A DNA stretch of 64,000 nt from a virus. Where the stretch lies: positions 17,531-81,530 of the IMG/VR virus record IMGVR_UViG_3300025133_000060. The stretch is one strand, 5' to 3'. The position numbers and the translations under genes are program-made. Shown in pieces: positions 35,630-44,161 of this stretch. Below the pieces are notes generated by a model. That model saw nothing but the letters and a program-made list of their open reading frames with translations, had not been told where the DNA came from and did no database searches. Positions within the stretch are counted from its first letter, which is position 1. Every line of letters begins with the position of its first letter.

Positions 35630-36775
35630 TCAAACCTTGCGAGCAAAGGTCGGTCGCAAGACTCTCACTTCTCGTGCGTCTAAGACCCCTTGAAAGGTGT
35701 TCGTGCCGATAGTGGGGTTCGACTCCATGTTCGGTTCTGCAAGCGTTCCAGATGCCGTCAATTGAGGTGTTTGGAGAGGATAGTCCACCGCACCAACAAT
35801 ACTGCTGGAATCGGTCTTGACTCCCCATCCAGTATAGGGATAGGGCAATAACGCCGGAGAAGCCGCCTCAAGGCTCACTCCCGACCCAAGTGCGGTTAAA
35901 CCCCCAACGGTGTCTCCACGACCCCACAGATAGGCCAGTTCGGACAATCTGGTGTATGTGTTGCTTATACTGGCGGGTCTTGACGCAGAGTTCAGGATGG
36001 GGCAGGTTGACAAATTGCCAGACCATTCGAGAGTGGCATCCGTGAATGCTGGCATATTGCCGGATGATTTGGCCGGAGCGAGGAACTTTTGTGTTCCTGT
36101 GTCTGTTCCATCCCAATAAGCGGTTGTAGCGGCTCTCGCTGGATTGATGGGCGCAACAACATTTTGCGACATCGAGAATGCCGCACCGTTGTTGTATATG
36201 GTGGCCGCTTCGGGTGCTGTGGGCATCCAAGTATTGGCGACCCAAATGTCGCTCATCAATCCCTCAAAGAAGTCGCCATCACATTCCCCCAATCGCCATT
36301 CGGTGATGGTCGACAAATCTGGAGCAGAACTCACTTGATAAGTCCAAACGACACCGTTGACCCAGATGTCGAAGTATTGGTCATATTGCGACCACATGAT
36401 ATGATTCCATGTGTTCGGGGTTATCGTTTGGCCGGAGTAGCCAGTCGATGTGCCATGTTGAACGAAGATTTGATTTGTTCCTGATTTGATTTTCAATCCG
36501 ATTGCGTTGTTTGTTCCATCGAAGAATGACATCAATCCATCTGTGGTGTTGACTGTTGGTTTGAACCATCCACCGATGGTGAACTTGTAGCCTGTCGGTG
36601 TCAATGGGAATGTGGATGGGTTGACGGCCACCGCCAGTTTGTAATAATCCGAGCCTGTGATTGCTTTTGTTTTCCATTCTAACGCCGCCGGATTGAACCA
36701 CGACCGAACCTGTTGCTCCCAATCTGGTGCGGTTCTCGAAAACCGAGTCAAAGCGGATGCGCCTGAAATGCTCAT
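35630..36775 (-). CDS. Virion protein with LamG/concanavalin-like domain
   Basis: A 381-aa protein. Residues 55-190 show the LamG jelly-roll pattern: FTIGGWFKPTVN, LMSFFDGTNN, NTWNHIMWSQYDQYFDIWVNG, and GLMSDIWVANTWM. The flanks are low in charge and rich in Ser, Thr, Ala and Pro. Such domains bind glycans and occur on capsid decoration and fibre proteins. It is made from a late transcript with the HNH gene (ATGA overlap). It is likely to be displayed on the head or tail, but the exact site is unknown. Confidence 0.75.
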   Translation of the reverse strand: MSISGASALTRFSRTAPDWEQQVRSWFNPAALEWKTKAITGSDYYKLAVAVNPSTFPLTPTGYKFTIGGWFKPTVNTTDGLMSFFDGTNNAIGLKIKSGTNQIFVQHGTSTGYSGQTITPNTWNHIMWSQYDQYFDIWVNGVVWTYQVSSAPDLSTITEWRLGECDGDFFEGLMSDIWVANTWMPTAPEAATIYNNGAAFSMSQNVVAPINPARAATTAYWDGTDTGTQKFLAPAKSSGNMPAFTDATLEWSGNLSTCPILNSASRPASISNTYTRLSELAYLWGRGDTVGGLTALGSGVSLEAASPALLPYPYTGWGVKTDSSSIVGAVDYPLQTPQLTASGTLAEPNMESNPTIGTNTFQGVLDAREVRVLRPTFARKV

Positions 36776-37506
36776 GATTCACCCTTGCCGTTCCGGTTTA
36801 ACTTTGTATCGAACTCAATATCCGCATCATGGATTTCACCCTCCATCTGCAAATGGTCAGTTCTCGCTCGCTTCAACAATCTCCGCAATCTCGCCGCCTC
36901 CGCCGCATCCAATGTTCCACCGTTCTCCACTTTGTATAGCAAGGAGTCGATGTCATTATCCATCTGTCGAGGTGGACCCGAACGCTTTGAAGTGTCGCCT
37001 TCGAGTTCTTTTTTCGCCGCCCGTTGTCGTTGTTTTCGCCTTTTTCGTCTGCGCTTCTTTTGTCGGGTCAAGGAGTCGTTGCCAAAAGTCGAACTCGCCG
37101 CACCAGCCTCACCAGCCTCAATCCAGATGGACTTCTCACCAGATTCAACGGCTCTGCGATGGTCGGTGTAATGGTCTCGCCGGTGGCAATTGGAACAAAT
37201 GACATCACACTTCTCAATCTCGGTGAGTATTCGCTTCTTGGCTAATCCAGCGGCGACCATTCCAGAGATGAGGTAATCCTTCTCTTCTGGGTTGCGATGA
37301 TGGAACTCCAACGCCCATGCGTTATCCTCTCCAGATAGCCCACACACCGCACAAGAGAGAGTCTCTTTGAGTTTTCGCATCCACTCTCGGATTCCCCTCT
37401 TTCGACTCCGAACCTGCTCAATTCGAGAGCCACGATTTTGTTGATACCATTTGCGATGATACTCCCGTTGATACGCCGCCCGTTTCTCTCGGTCTTTGTG
37501 TGGCAT
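36772..37506 (-). CDS. HNH endonuclease with Lys/Arg-rich C-terminal extension
   Basis: A 244-aa protein. The HNH domain is CAVCG, then ALEFHHRNPEEKD (first His pair) and EIEKCDVICSNCHRRDH, with both CxxC pairs. The N-terminus is a basic helix. After the domain come a stretch of about 20 basic residues (KKRRRKRRKQRQ) and an acidic helical tail. HNH genes near phage head genes often take part in DNA packaging; others are homing nucleases. Coupling to a virion LamG gene and a late TTAACCC box favour a structural-phase role. The split between the two is not resolved. Confidence 0.8.
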   Translation of the reverse strand: MPHKDREKRAAYQREYHRKWYQQNRGSRIEQVRSRKRGIREWMRKLKETLSCAVCGLSGEDNAWALEFHHRNPEEKDYLISGMVAAGLAKKRILTEIEKCDVICSNCHRRDHYTDHRRAVESGEKSIWIEAGEAGAASSTFGNDSLTRQKKRRRKRRKQRQRAAKKELEGDTSKRSGPPRQMDNDIDSLLYKVENGGTLDAAEAARLRRLLKRARTDHLQMEGEIHDADIEFDTKLNRNGKGES

Positions 37507-37526
37507 GAATCGCCATCATACTGTGA

Positions 37527-37534
37527 GGGTTAAG
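37527..37534 (-). promoter_or_regulatory. Late-type promoter box
   Basis: CTTAACCC on the minus strand, 24-27 nt before the HNH gene start. The same octamer recurs at 42595-42602. Confidence 0.6.
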
Positions 37535-37670
37535 AAAGAATGGGTGGTGGGAGAATGACGGATTATGGAATGCGGCGACTGGCCGTCATCCCCCCGATGT
37601 TCGGTGGAGGCTCCAGCCGCATCTCAATGTCAGTCTTTGGGGTTTATCACTATTTCACACACCGATACGC

Positions 37671-37680
37671 CTTTTAACCC
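37671..37680 (+). promoter_or_regulatory. Late-type promoter box, plus strand
   Basis: CTTTTAACCC, 23-28 nt before the ATG at 37700. In the intervening gap (37535-37670) there is an ATGACGG/CCGTCAT inverted repeat and a minus-strand GTGATAAACCCC, with no clear gene below it. Confidence 0.55.
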
Positions 37681-37699
37681 CAAAGGAGTCAGCACAACC

Positions 37700-38101
37700 A
37701 TGACTGAACTCGCTGGTCTATCGAAAAAAGAATTGGTCGCTCTGGCCGAAGAACATGAATTGTCCATCAAGGGGTCAAAGGCAGATTTGATTGGTCGCAT
37801 CGAACGACACATCGCTTTGCCGGTCGAAGAAGTGGTCGAAGAAGTCGATGAAATTAGATTCACACCGGAACCAAAGAAGGCGAAGAAGCCGAAGAAGTCG
37901 AAGAAGGCGTCTGGGCTCCCACCTGTTGATGATGACATGGATGCCGAAGAGTTCGTCAAGGCGGCGTATCTATCCATCCTCAAGCGTGAAGCCGATGTAG
38001 GTGGACTACAACACTATTCAACCGCTATCATGATGAAGTCGATGGATAAGCAATCCGTTCTCGATGACCTGTCGGCATCTGCCGAAGCCCAATCACTTTG
38101 A
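37700..38101 (+). CDS. SAP-domain and DUF4214 protein
   Basis: A 133-aa protein. An N-terminal SAP motif (residues 3-36: GLSKKELVALAEEHELSIKG then LIGRIERH) is followed by an acidic Val/Glu stretch, a Lys/Pro linker (EPKKAKKPKKSKKA), and a C-terminal DUF4214-like helical domain (AEEFVKAAYLSILKREADVG, then VLDDLSASAE). SAP binds DNA; DUF4214 is found in secreted and S-layer-associated proteins and in phage structural genes. A late TTAACCC box and flanking head genes suggest a virion or packaging role. It converges with, and overlaps by 9 nt, the minus-strand gene at 38093. Confidence 0.75.
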   Translation: MTELAGLSKKELVALAEEHELSIKGSKADLIGRIERHIALPVEEVVEEVDEIRFTPEPKKAKKPKKSKKASGLPPVDDDMDAEEFVKAAYLSILKREADVGGLQHYSTAIMMKSMDKQSVLDDLSASAEAQSL

Positions 38102-38347
38102 TTCAGATTCAGTTTTGGACATCGCAATATCAACCATGATATTGATTCGCCCTGCAACATCAGCGGTATTCCAAAGTGATATGAACTTGGCCAAGTAATC
38201 GCCGGTGGCGTGGTCAAAGAGCCAACGAATCAATCCGTGAGTAGTATAGAGCGAAGCCGATACTCCAACCTCTTCGATGCAAACCACATCGTCAGGAATC
38301 CCGCCCAGAACTTTGTCCAGAGCGGCGACAATCTGTTTGTCGCTCAT
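38093..38347 (-). CDS. Small hypothetical helical protein
   Basis: An 84-aa protein, helical (LDKVLGGIPDD, LIRWLFDHATGDYLAKFISLW). The start at 38347 has GGAGTGA 5 nt upstream, just past the stop of the preceding gene. It is the second gene of a two-gene early transcript from the promoter at 38617. Not recognised. Confidence 0.55.
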   Translation of the reverse strand: MSDKQIVAALDKVLGGIPDDVVCIEEVGVSASLYTTHGLIRWLFDHATGDYLAKFISLWNTADVAGRINIMVDIAMSKTESESK

Positions 38348-38352
38348 CTCAT

Positions 38353-38595
38353 TCACTCCGCACATCGACTTCTTAGAGGGTTGTCGAGGCGAGGTAAGTG
38401 TGGCAGACTCAACGCTTCTTCTGCGGTCGTTGGGCATCCCAAAGCATACCAACACTTCTGCATTGATATATTGTCATTCATCGACCATTGGCCATCATAC
38501 ACATAGGTGAAATGTTTCAGATATTGGTCGAGGGTCATACCCAAAAAGTCGTTTGCTCTTTTGGTCAGGCGGCGGATTGCGGTTTCGGTTCGCAT
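38353..38595 (-). CDS. Small early hypothetical protein
   Basis: An 80-aa protein beginning MRTETAIRRLTKRAND; basic helical N-terminus and a WYALGCPTTAEEAL segment. The start lies 22-30 nt below the TATA region of a very good upstream-element promoter. An upstream in-frame start would overlap that promoter. Not recognised. Confidence 0.6.
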   Translation of the reverse strand: MRTETAIRRLTKRANDFLGMTLDQYLKHFTYVYDGQWSMNDNISMQKCWYALGCPTTAEEALSLPHLPRLDNPLRSRCAE

Positions 38596-38616
38596 ATTAC
38601 AACCGAGTCGGTAGCA

Positions 38617-38643
38617 ATATATCAATGCTTCGGAATATCAATC
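38617..38643 (-). promoter_or_regulatory. Upstream-element early promoter
   Basis: Minus-strand ATTGATATTCCGAAGCATTG followed by ATATAT; almost the consensus. It abuts the 3' end of the gene at 38646. Confidence 0.85.
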
Positions 38644-38645
38644 TC

Positions 38646-39155
38646 TCATTCGCCCCATCTCAATTGAACTGTGTAGTCGGAGCGATAGCCAACACAATTG
38701 TCGCCCTTGCCACCGGCGGGTCCACAATCGGGTTCTTCAAATCGAACTGGCTTGGATTCATCCGAACGAGTGATTCGACAGTATTGATACGCATTGTTCC
38801 CAGATGGCTCCAAACCCGCTGACGGCTCTGTGAGAGTCCCGTTGTTCATCACGAGCAGGAACTTGGCCATCATACCCCACAGTAGCGAGCGAGATGGAGC
38901 AAATAGTGTGATGCGCCCGAACCAGATTGATGTGCGAGCGACAGTAGTCGAACTTGTGTCGAGATTCGCTTCTTCGGTTAAACCGATTAAAGGTTGGATG
39001 CAAATCTGATATGTCTTTTGTTTTTTGTAAAGCAACCAGTTTGGATTCACGCTCGGAGTCCAAGTTCCATCAGGAGAATCCATATTGGCTTCGATAAGGT
39101 TCTTGAGAGTAGTGTATGGGTCGATTGAAGGTAATCCTGTGTCGACAATGGCCAT
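38646..39155 (-). CDS. Head-tail joining protein candidate
   Basis: A 169-aa protein, starting MAIVDTGLPSIDPYTTLKNL. It alternates beta strands and short helices and has a Cys-containing C-terminal loop (DCGPAGGKGDNC). Its ATG overlaps the connector stop (TGATG). The order capsid, connector, small protein is where neck or tail-completion proteins are encoded. Assignment is by position only. Confidence 0.5.
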   Translation of the reverse strand: MAIVDTGLPSIDPYTTLKNLIEANMDSPDGTWTPSVNPNWLLYKKQKTYQICIQPLIGLTEEANLDTSSTTVARTSIWFGRITLFAPSRSLLWGMMAKFLLVMNNGTLTEPSAGLEPSGNNAYQYCRITRSDESKPVRFEEPDCGPAGGKGDNCVGYRSDYTVQLRWGE

Positions 39156-39811
39156 CAATTCGACCCCCGATACCAGAATGATGAAGGCATTTTGTATTGA
39201 CCCCATGTTGCGACACCGACTTTGGTATGGCTCTTTACCTTCTCAAGCAATTCTTTGTATTCTCGTTCTGTATCTCGGATGAGTTCTTTCCAGAACTCCT
39301 TGACTCGCTCCATGCAATTCTCATCATTCATGGCGGCACGAGCCGCTGACCTGACCACATGGAGAATTGTAGCCATTTTGACATCGGCTGGCGGCGTTGT
39401 CGCCCCCGCATCATAGATGACTTTGAGTCGACAAGCAAATGACTCGGTGAATGCGTAGTGGAATCTGACCAAGCCGGATTCAGCATCGGCCAGATAGTAA
39501 TCATCATTATTGGGGATTCGACCTTCGTCGAGAAGAGTTTCAGCACCAGATGGGGAGAGGGAGTGGATTGATGTGATACTCACTACCGGTCGTTCGCCAC
39601 AAGTCAGGCTCGCCAGTCCAAATGCGGTGTCAAAGTATTCGGTATGAGTTTCAACACCGGCGAATTGATGTCCGGCATAAGCATCCATCAGTCGAGATGC
39701 GTTGCTTATCATCGTGCCAATCTGAACATCGGTGGGTCCGATGCCTTCGGAGAAGTCAACCCCAGAGTATGCTTCGACTTCGGCGAGTGTGCAGTAGTCG
39801 GTTGCGGCCAT
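39155..39811 (-). CDS. Head-tail connector (HK97 gp6-like)
   Basis: A 218-aa protein. It opens with YCTLAEVEAYSGV and continues with IGTMISNASRLMDAYAGHQF, the helical signature of gp6/gp15-type connector proteins; a beta-rich middle and a long helical charged C-terminus (EREYKELLEKVKSHTKV) follow. It forms the ring under the portal. The late box GTGATAAACCG at 39831-39843 supports a leaderless start at 39811. It follows the capsid gene. Confidence 0.75.
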   Translation of the reverse strand: MAATDYCTLAEVEAYSGVDFSEGIGPTDVQIGTMISNASRLMDAYAGHQFAGVETHTEYFDTAFGLASLTCGERPVVSITSIHSLSPSGAETLLDEGRIPNNDDYYLADAESGLVRFHYAFTESFACRLKVIYDAGATTPPADVKMATILHVVRSAARAAMNDENCMERVKEFWKELIRDTEREYKELLEKVKSHTKVGVATWGQYKMPSSFWYRGSN

Positions 39812-39830
39812 GCTTCATCCTTATCCGATA

Positions 39831-39843
39831 CGGTTTATCACGG
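39831..39843 (-). promoter_or_regulatory. Late-type promoter box
   Basis: CCGTGATAAACCG on the minus strand, 23-29 nt before the connector start. Confidence 0.7.
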
Positions 39844-39906
39844 AGTCGCCCCTCGAAAGGTTTGGCTCACGCTATTCCCTATCAGTCAAGGCGACTCAAG
39901 TCAGTC

Positions 39907-40971
39907 TCAAACGGTTGCGATGCCAGTTAGCAGACATACTGCTTCGGCATAGCGCACATTGAAGGCGATGTCTTGGCGAGGGATGAGAACGAATCTATCC
40001 TTTGTTGGCTCGTCAAGGAATCCCATGTTGAAGCGGCGGTCTGCGTCAGTAGGGTTGCCAATGAGTGGACTACGGTTGTTCACCAGAAGTGCGACAGTCT
40101 TGGTTGTGGTTGTGCCGTCATAGACTCCTGTCCAATCGAGATTGGTTGGGATGACTCCGGTTGCGAATACTCTGATTCCATAGATGCGGCCGAGTTCGCC
40201 GGAGAGGATTGTTGCCCCTGCGCCATACTTGTCGACTGTCTGGAGTTCGGTGAATCCAAGCAATTGAACTTCAAGGTTGCGAGGAACAATCAAAGAGAGT
40301 TCATCACGGTTGTCTGCATAGACTCCAAGATTGTTGATTGCCGAGCGAAGGTGGCTCAAAGCGAATGTTCCGCTAACTGATACTGCGGTTGCGCCAGCCA
40401 GTTTGCGAAGTCCGTTGAGTTCGAGCAAGTAATCGTTCTGCTCTGACCCTGCGGTGGCATTGATTCCGGTTGCGTTGGTCGAACTGTTATAGACACCGTT
40501 GATGTTGCTCGCAAGAGTGGTTTGAGTGTCGCCGTTAATGAGTAGCGACTCTTCGTTGTATGCAAGACGGGATGCGATGTCATCTCGAAGAACTGAAAGT
40601 AATCCTTCGACACCATATGCTATCAAGTAATTGCCGATTGGAATGTTCGCAATCATTGTGGTGAGTGTTAGTTCAACCTCTGTGGTTGCCTGTCGGGATT
40701 CGTCAGATGCAGTTCCGGCTTCGGTCTGGCCAAGTGTTTGGCGGTGAAAGTTCACAGAGCCGTTCAATTTTGGAACTTTGACGGTTCGGGTTGACATCGG
40801 CATAGATGGGAACAGACTACGCATGAAGTTTCGCTCATACACTATCTGGATAATCTCGTCTGCGGTTTCAGTCGGGAACATTGTTGCTCCGGTTGTAGTG
40901 CCAGCACCAGCCAGCGCTGCTTTCACTCTTTCGACCATATCGGTAAATTGAATCTCGTTTTCATCAGTCAT
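39907..40971 (-). CDS. HK97-fold major capsid protein
   Basis: A 354-aa protein. After a helical N-terminus come the usual features: DEIIQIVYERNFMRSLFPSM, the E-loop-like KVPKLNGSVNFHRQTLGQTE, a spine-type helix region EGLLSVLRDDIASRLAYNEE, LINGD, and a C-terminal P-domain and A-domain part (LSLIVPRNLEVQLLG, RFVLIPRQDIAFNVRYAEAV). No long propeptide is present, in keeping with a separate scaffold. It lies just downstream of the protease-scaffold gene. The spacer (40972-41013) shows no strong TATA box, so expression by readthrough from 42598 is likely. Confidence 0.9.
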   Translation of the reverse strand: MTDENEIQFTDMVERVKAALAGAGTTTGATMFPTETADEIIQIVYERNFMRSLFPSMPMSTRTVKVPKLNGSVNFHRQTLGQTEAGTASDESRQATTEVELTLTTMIANIPIGNYLIAYGVEGLLSVLRDDIASRLAYNEESLLINGDTQTTLASNINGVYNSSTNATGINATAGSEQNDYLLELNGLRKLAGATAVSVSGTFALSHLRSAINNLGVYADNRDELSLIVPRNLEVQLLGFTELQTVDKYGAGATILSGELGRIYGIRVFATGVIPTNLDWTGVYDGTTTTKTVALLVNNRSPLIGNPTDADRRFNMGFLDEPTKDRFVLIPRQDIAFNVRYAEAVCLLTGIATV

Positions 40972-41013
40972 ATTCTTTCACTATCCCTGTTTGTTGTCCT
41001 GTGGACTCTGATT

Positions 41014-42573
41014 TCAATTGCTCCCCCTCAAAGCAATCTGTGATTCCAACCATCCTGCAAGGCCATTCATGCCTTTGCTGACGGTCGGTGTGGGGTCGTG
41101 GCGGTTCGACTTCTTGGTCGATTCCACTACGGTTGAAGCAAGACTCTTCGGGTCTGCTTCGGGTGCTGGAGAAGGTGCATCACCAATGTGTGCTGCGACT
41201 CGCTTTGCGACTTCGGCCTCAATTGCGGCTTCGGATTCTGCGGTCTCCTTCTCGGTCGTGAGTTCTGCGATTTGAGCCTTCAATGCTTCAACCTCATCGC
41301 TCACTTGAATGTGATTCTCGATGTCAGATAATCTCGACTCGACACCAGCCAGAGCCTTGACCACTTCAAACAATACTTCGGTTGTGGTTGGTTCTGGTGT
41401 GGATTCTTCTTCGATTGCTTCAACAACCTCTTCAACAACCTCTTCTTCTGGGGCTGATAGTTCAACGACTTCTTCGACAACCTCTTCGGTTGCCTCTTCT
41501 TCGCTGGAATCTTCATCTGCGCTGGAATCTTCATCTGCGCTCTTAATAGTAGTAATGGGTTCGTCAACGATAACTTCTTCGTCAACAACATCGAGAACGG
41601 TGTCCTCGACTTCTTCTGATTCAATAATGGATTCGTCAGTCATGTCGGTGGTCTCCGGTCTCTGACCCAAACGGTTGTCGAGGGGGGTATTAAGCGAATC
41701 GGTTTCTTCGGATTCCGACTGTTGCGATTCAGATGGAGGTGAAATTGCTTGCAGTAGTGCTTTCAGGTTGTCGACTTCTCCACGAAGTTCTTCGATACTG
41801 GATGGGTTCTCCGTATCGACTTCGATACTGCCACAAGAACACATCGAACTGGCGACCGAGAGATTTTCGACTGGCGATTCCATATCTCCACCTTCGGATG
41901 GTTCTTCGCTCGGAGATTCGGATGGCTCTTTTTCAAACAGGATTGCGATTGCATCTCCCATATCCTCATACCCGATGATGTGCTTCTCAACATTGAATAG
42001 TGCGTTCGGCGATGCCGGAACATCGACCACACTCGTCTCAAGCCAGTCAATCTCGGTGAATGTCAGATAACACACATCATCATCCAAACACTCTTTGACA
42101 GCCGCACGAGCGATGAACCCAATAGAGAACGCACGAAGCAATCCCTTGCGGATTTTCCTGACGATGGCCGTCTCTCCACCATCAATCAATGCTCGGCCAA
42201 TCGGAACTTCACCCTCGATTCCATCCCATTCGCCCATCTCAACATCGAGCATTTTGCCGATGACTCCTGTGTCTTTACTATGATTATACAGGATGACTGG
42301 ATTCTTAGAGTAGCCAGCCCACGCATTGAGGATGGCGGTTGGCGCAACGAGTTCGTTGTGGCGGTCAAGCATATCGGCGTTGCCAACATATACAGGACCC
42401 CGCACGATAACATCATCATCATCGGCGGTTGCTCCCTCTTCTGCTTTCGCTTGGTCGGAGTAATGTTTGGTATCTATCTCGAACGGAATCTGAAAGTCCA
42501 ATTTCACTTCGACTTCACGAGATTCACCTTCACGAGAAGAGAACTCATCTGTGTTCAGCAATACTGCTCGCAT
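41014..42573 (-). CDS. Prohead protease fused to acidic scaffold
   Basis: A 519-aa protein. Residues 1-200 are an S78-type prohead protease: RHNELVAPTAI, NPVILYNHSKD with the catalytic His, LLRAFSIGFIA with the catalytic Ser, and DWLETSVVDVPASPNALF. The remaining 320 residues are a Glu/Ser/Val-rich acidic region containing short repeats (SADEDSSADEDSS, from an 18-bp tandem repeat near 41505-41555) and a coiled coil (EALKAQIAELTTEKE), typical of a scaffold. An internal ATG (TTDMTDESI, near 41643) could give a scaffold-only product. The late box CTTAACCC lies at 42595-42602. Confidence 0.85.
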   Translation of the reverse strand: MRAVLLNTDEFSSREGESREVEVKLDFQIPFEIDTKHYSDQAKAEEGATADDDDVIVRGPVYVGNADMLDRHNELVAPTAILNAWAGYSKNPVILYNHSKDTGVIGKMLDVEMGEWDGIEGEVPIGRALIDGGETAIVRKIRKGLLRAFSIGFIARAAVKECLDDDVCYLTFTEIDWLETSVVDVPASPNALFNVEKHIIGYEDMGDAIAILFEKEPSESPSEEPSEGGDMESPVENLSVASSMCSCGSIEVDTENPSSIEELRGEVDNLKALLQAISPPSESQQSESEETDSLNTPLDNRLGQRPETTDMTDESIIESEEVEDTVLDVVDEEVIVDEPITTIKSADEDSSADEDSSEEEATEEVVEEVVELSAPEEEVVEEVVEAIEEESTPEPTTTEVLFEVVKALAGVESRLSDIENHIQVSDEVEALKAQIAELTTEKETAESEAAIEAEVAKRVAAHIGDAPSPAPEADPKSLASTVVESTKKSNRHDPTPTVSKGMNGLAGWLESQIALRGSN

Positions 42574-42594
42574 AACCAAAGCGTTTATCGAGGC

Positions 42595-42602
42595 GGGTTA
42601 AG
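42595..42602 (-). promoter_or_regulatory. Late-type promoter box
   Basis: CTTAACCC, 25-28 nt before the protease start; it probably also serves the capsid gene downstream. Confidence 0.65.
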
Positions 42603-42624
42603 AGGGATTCGGTTCGGTATGGAA

Positions 42625-43761
42625 TCAGTTATCATCATCCGTGAATTGACTTAAATCCATACAATCAATCTCTTCATCATCCAGTAAATCTGTTGGATTC
42701 TCGTCAATCATCGGCAAGAACCAAGAGTCGAACTTGGCCGCTTTGATGTGTTCCATATTGGCATGGCTTGGGGGAATCCATTCGACTTTTTCAGCCTCGT
42801 TCAAGTGCTCATATTTTCCTCCACTCTTGGTCTCCGGCAATCTCTCGATTGCCTCACCATCCTCAAAGTCCTCAAATCCCAACACACCAGTATTGACAAA
42901 TGTTATGGCATCACACGACCGACATTCCATTCCCATCCTGCCCTTTGGAATATACCCCTGTTTGAACTTCACCCGCAGTTCGGCGAGTCCAGTTTCACCC
43001 CTATCTCGCAAAGTGAATCCATGACCTGCGATGTTATATGATTCATTATCCCACCACTCGGCCTTCTCATAGAGTTCAGGAAAGTGGAGCCAAAGTGAAT
43101 ACCACGAACGGAATGATTGCTTTGGACAATGATAACACCCAAGTCGATTGAATACTGTGTAAAGTTCCAAAGCGATACCATGATGGTCTAAGAAGGCCAT
43201 GCAATCGGCTTCTGTCCATTCCCATTCGGCGAGGGGGAATCTGACTTGTGGAACGCCGGATTGTAATCGCTTTGGTTCATCAATGGCGATGCCCATATAT
43301 TGGTATGTAATATCCCCTGCATCCATGATTTTATCGAGTGGGTATAATTTGGCTTGTCGGGTCCACCAACATGGGTATAATTTGAGGGGAGCACCTCTTG
43401 GTTTTCCTTCAAATTGTCCTCTTGTTGCATTACCATAAAACCACTCATCCCATGTTCCAATCGGTGCGACCCTCTCAATGACAAGACCCCGTTCGGGATA
43501 ATGCTCGTCAAGGTATGCCTGAACTCTATCTAAGTAATCATACAATTGAGGGAACTCAAAACCTGTGTCAGCAAAAACAATACGAGTTATTGGGTATCTG
43601 ATTGGGTCATCCAGTTCAAGCATTCTCAACAACATGGCCGTTGAATCCTTGCCTCCAGAGAAGCAAACAACACCTGTCGCATCTGGAACTTCAACGAAGT
43701 TCTCCATATTCCGTTTGTGTTCTCCAACAACATACGGCGTGGGTTTAATGCGCTTCACCAT
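42625..43761 (-). CDS. PAPS reductase-like PP-loop enzyme 1
   Basis: A 378-aa protein. The PP-loop SGGKDSTAMLL, the FADTGFEFPQLYDYL strand-helix, and a C-terminal domain with GCYHCPKQSFRSW place it in the PAPS reductase/adenine nucleotide alpha-hydrolase superfamily. A late Cys pair (MECRSCD) could hold metal. Phage members may reduce PAPS, modify nucleotides or DNA, or thiolate tRNA; the sequence does not decide. It is an early-class gene (TATA TGATAAA at 43784-43790, then GGTGGG) lying within the head block. A longer N-terminus upstream of 43761 would overlap the promoter. Confidence 0.8.
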   Translation of the reverse strand: MVKRIKPTPYVVGEHKRNMENFVEVPDATGVVCFSGGKDSTAMLLRMLELDDPIRYPITRIVFADTGFEFPQLYDYLDRVQAYLDEHYPERGLVIERVAPIGTWDEWFYGNATRGQFEGKPRGAPLKLYPCWWTRQAKLYPLDKIMDAGDITYQYMGIAIDEPKRLQSGVPQVRFPLAEWEWTEADCMAFLDHHGIALELYTVFNRLGCYHCPKQSFRSWYSLWLHFPELYEKAEWWDNESYNIAGHGFTLRDRGETGLAELRVKFKQGYIPKGRMGMECRSCDAITFVNTGVLGFEDFEDGEAIERLPETKSGGKYEHLNEAEKVEWIPPSHANMEHIKAAKFDSWFLPMIDENPTDLLDDEEIDCMDLSQFTDDDN

Positions 43762-43823
43762 ACAATCAAACAAATCTCCCACCTTTATCATTGATGGGGT
43801 GTGAATAGGATTGTGATTTAGAG

Positions 43824-43851
43824 CATTGATATACCGAAGCCTTTATAGGGG
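43824..43851 (+). promoter_or_regulatory. Upstream-element early promoter, plus strand
   Basis: CATTGATATACCGAAGCC then TTTATAGGGGG. The start at 43871 lies 24-29 nt downstream. The minus-strand PP-loop gene promoter is immediately adjacent, so the two diverge. Confidence 0.85.
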
Positions 43852-43870
43852 GAGACCCCCACGAATGTTT

Positions 43871-44161
43871 ATGAGCAACCGTAGCCCAGACAACACCTTC
43901 GAGACCGGACAGAGATACACCGCAACATCAATCTGCAATTCAGATTGCACTTGGACATTCACTATCGTCAAGCGAACTGCAAAGACCGTTTGGTTCACAA
44001 CCGACTATGGAGTCGGTGCAGAAGCAGAAGTTCAACGCCGAGCAATCAAGACCGATGCAAACATCTGGACTATTGCAGACCGAAACATCTCCGAATACTT
44101 CATGCCCTTTGGGACTTATTCGATGGCGGCTTCTTGCGGCGCTGACTCACGAGTCGCTTGA
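43871..44161 (+). CDS. Early plus-strand island protein
   Basis: A 96-aa protein. It starts MSNRSPDN, like the island gene at 35078, then has a beta-rich core GQRYTATSICNSDCTWTFTI with a Cys pair and VKRTAKTVWFTTDYG, resembling small uncharacterised phage proteins with an SH3-like fold. Only the ATG at 43871 has the spacing seen for the sister promoter; an ATG at 43865 is possible. Function is unknown. Confidence 0.65.
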   Translation: MSNRSPDNTFETGQRYTATSICNSDCTWTFTIVKRTAKTVWFTTDYGVGAEAEVQRRAIKTDANIWTIADRNISEYFMPFGTYSMAASCGADSRVA

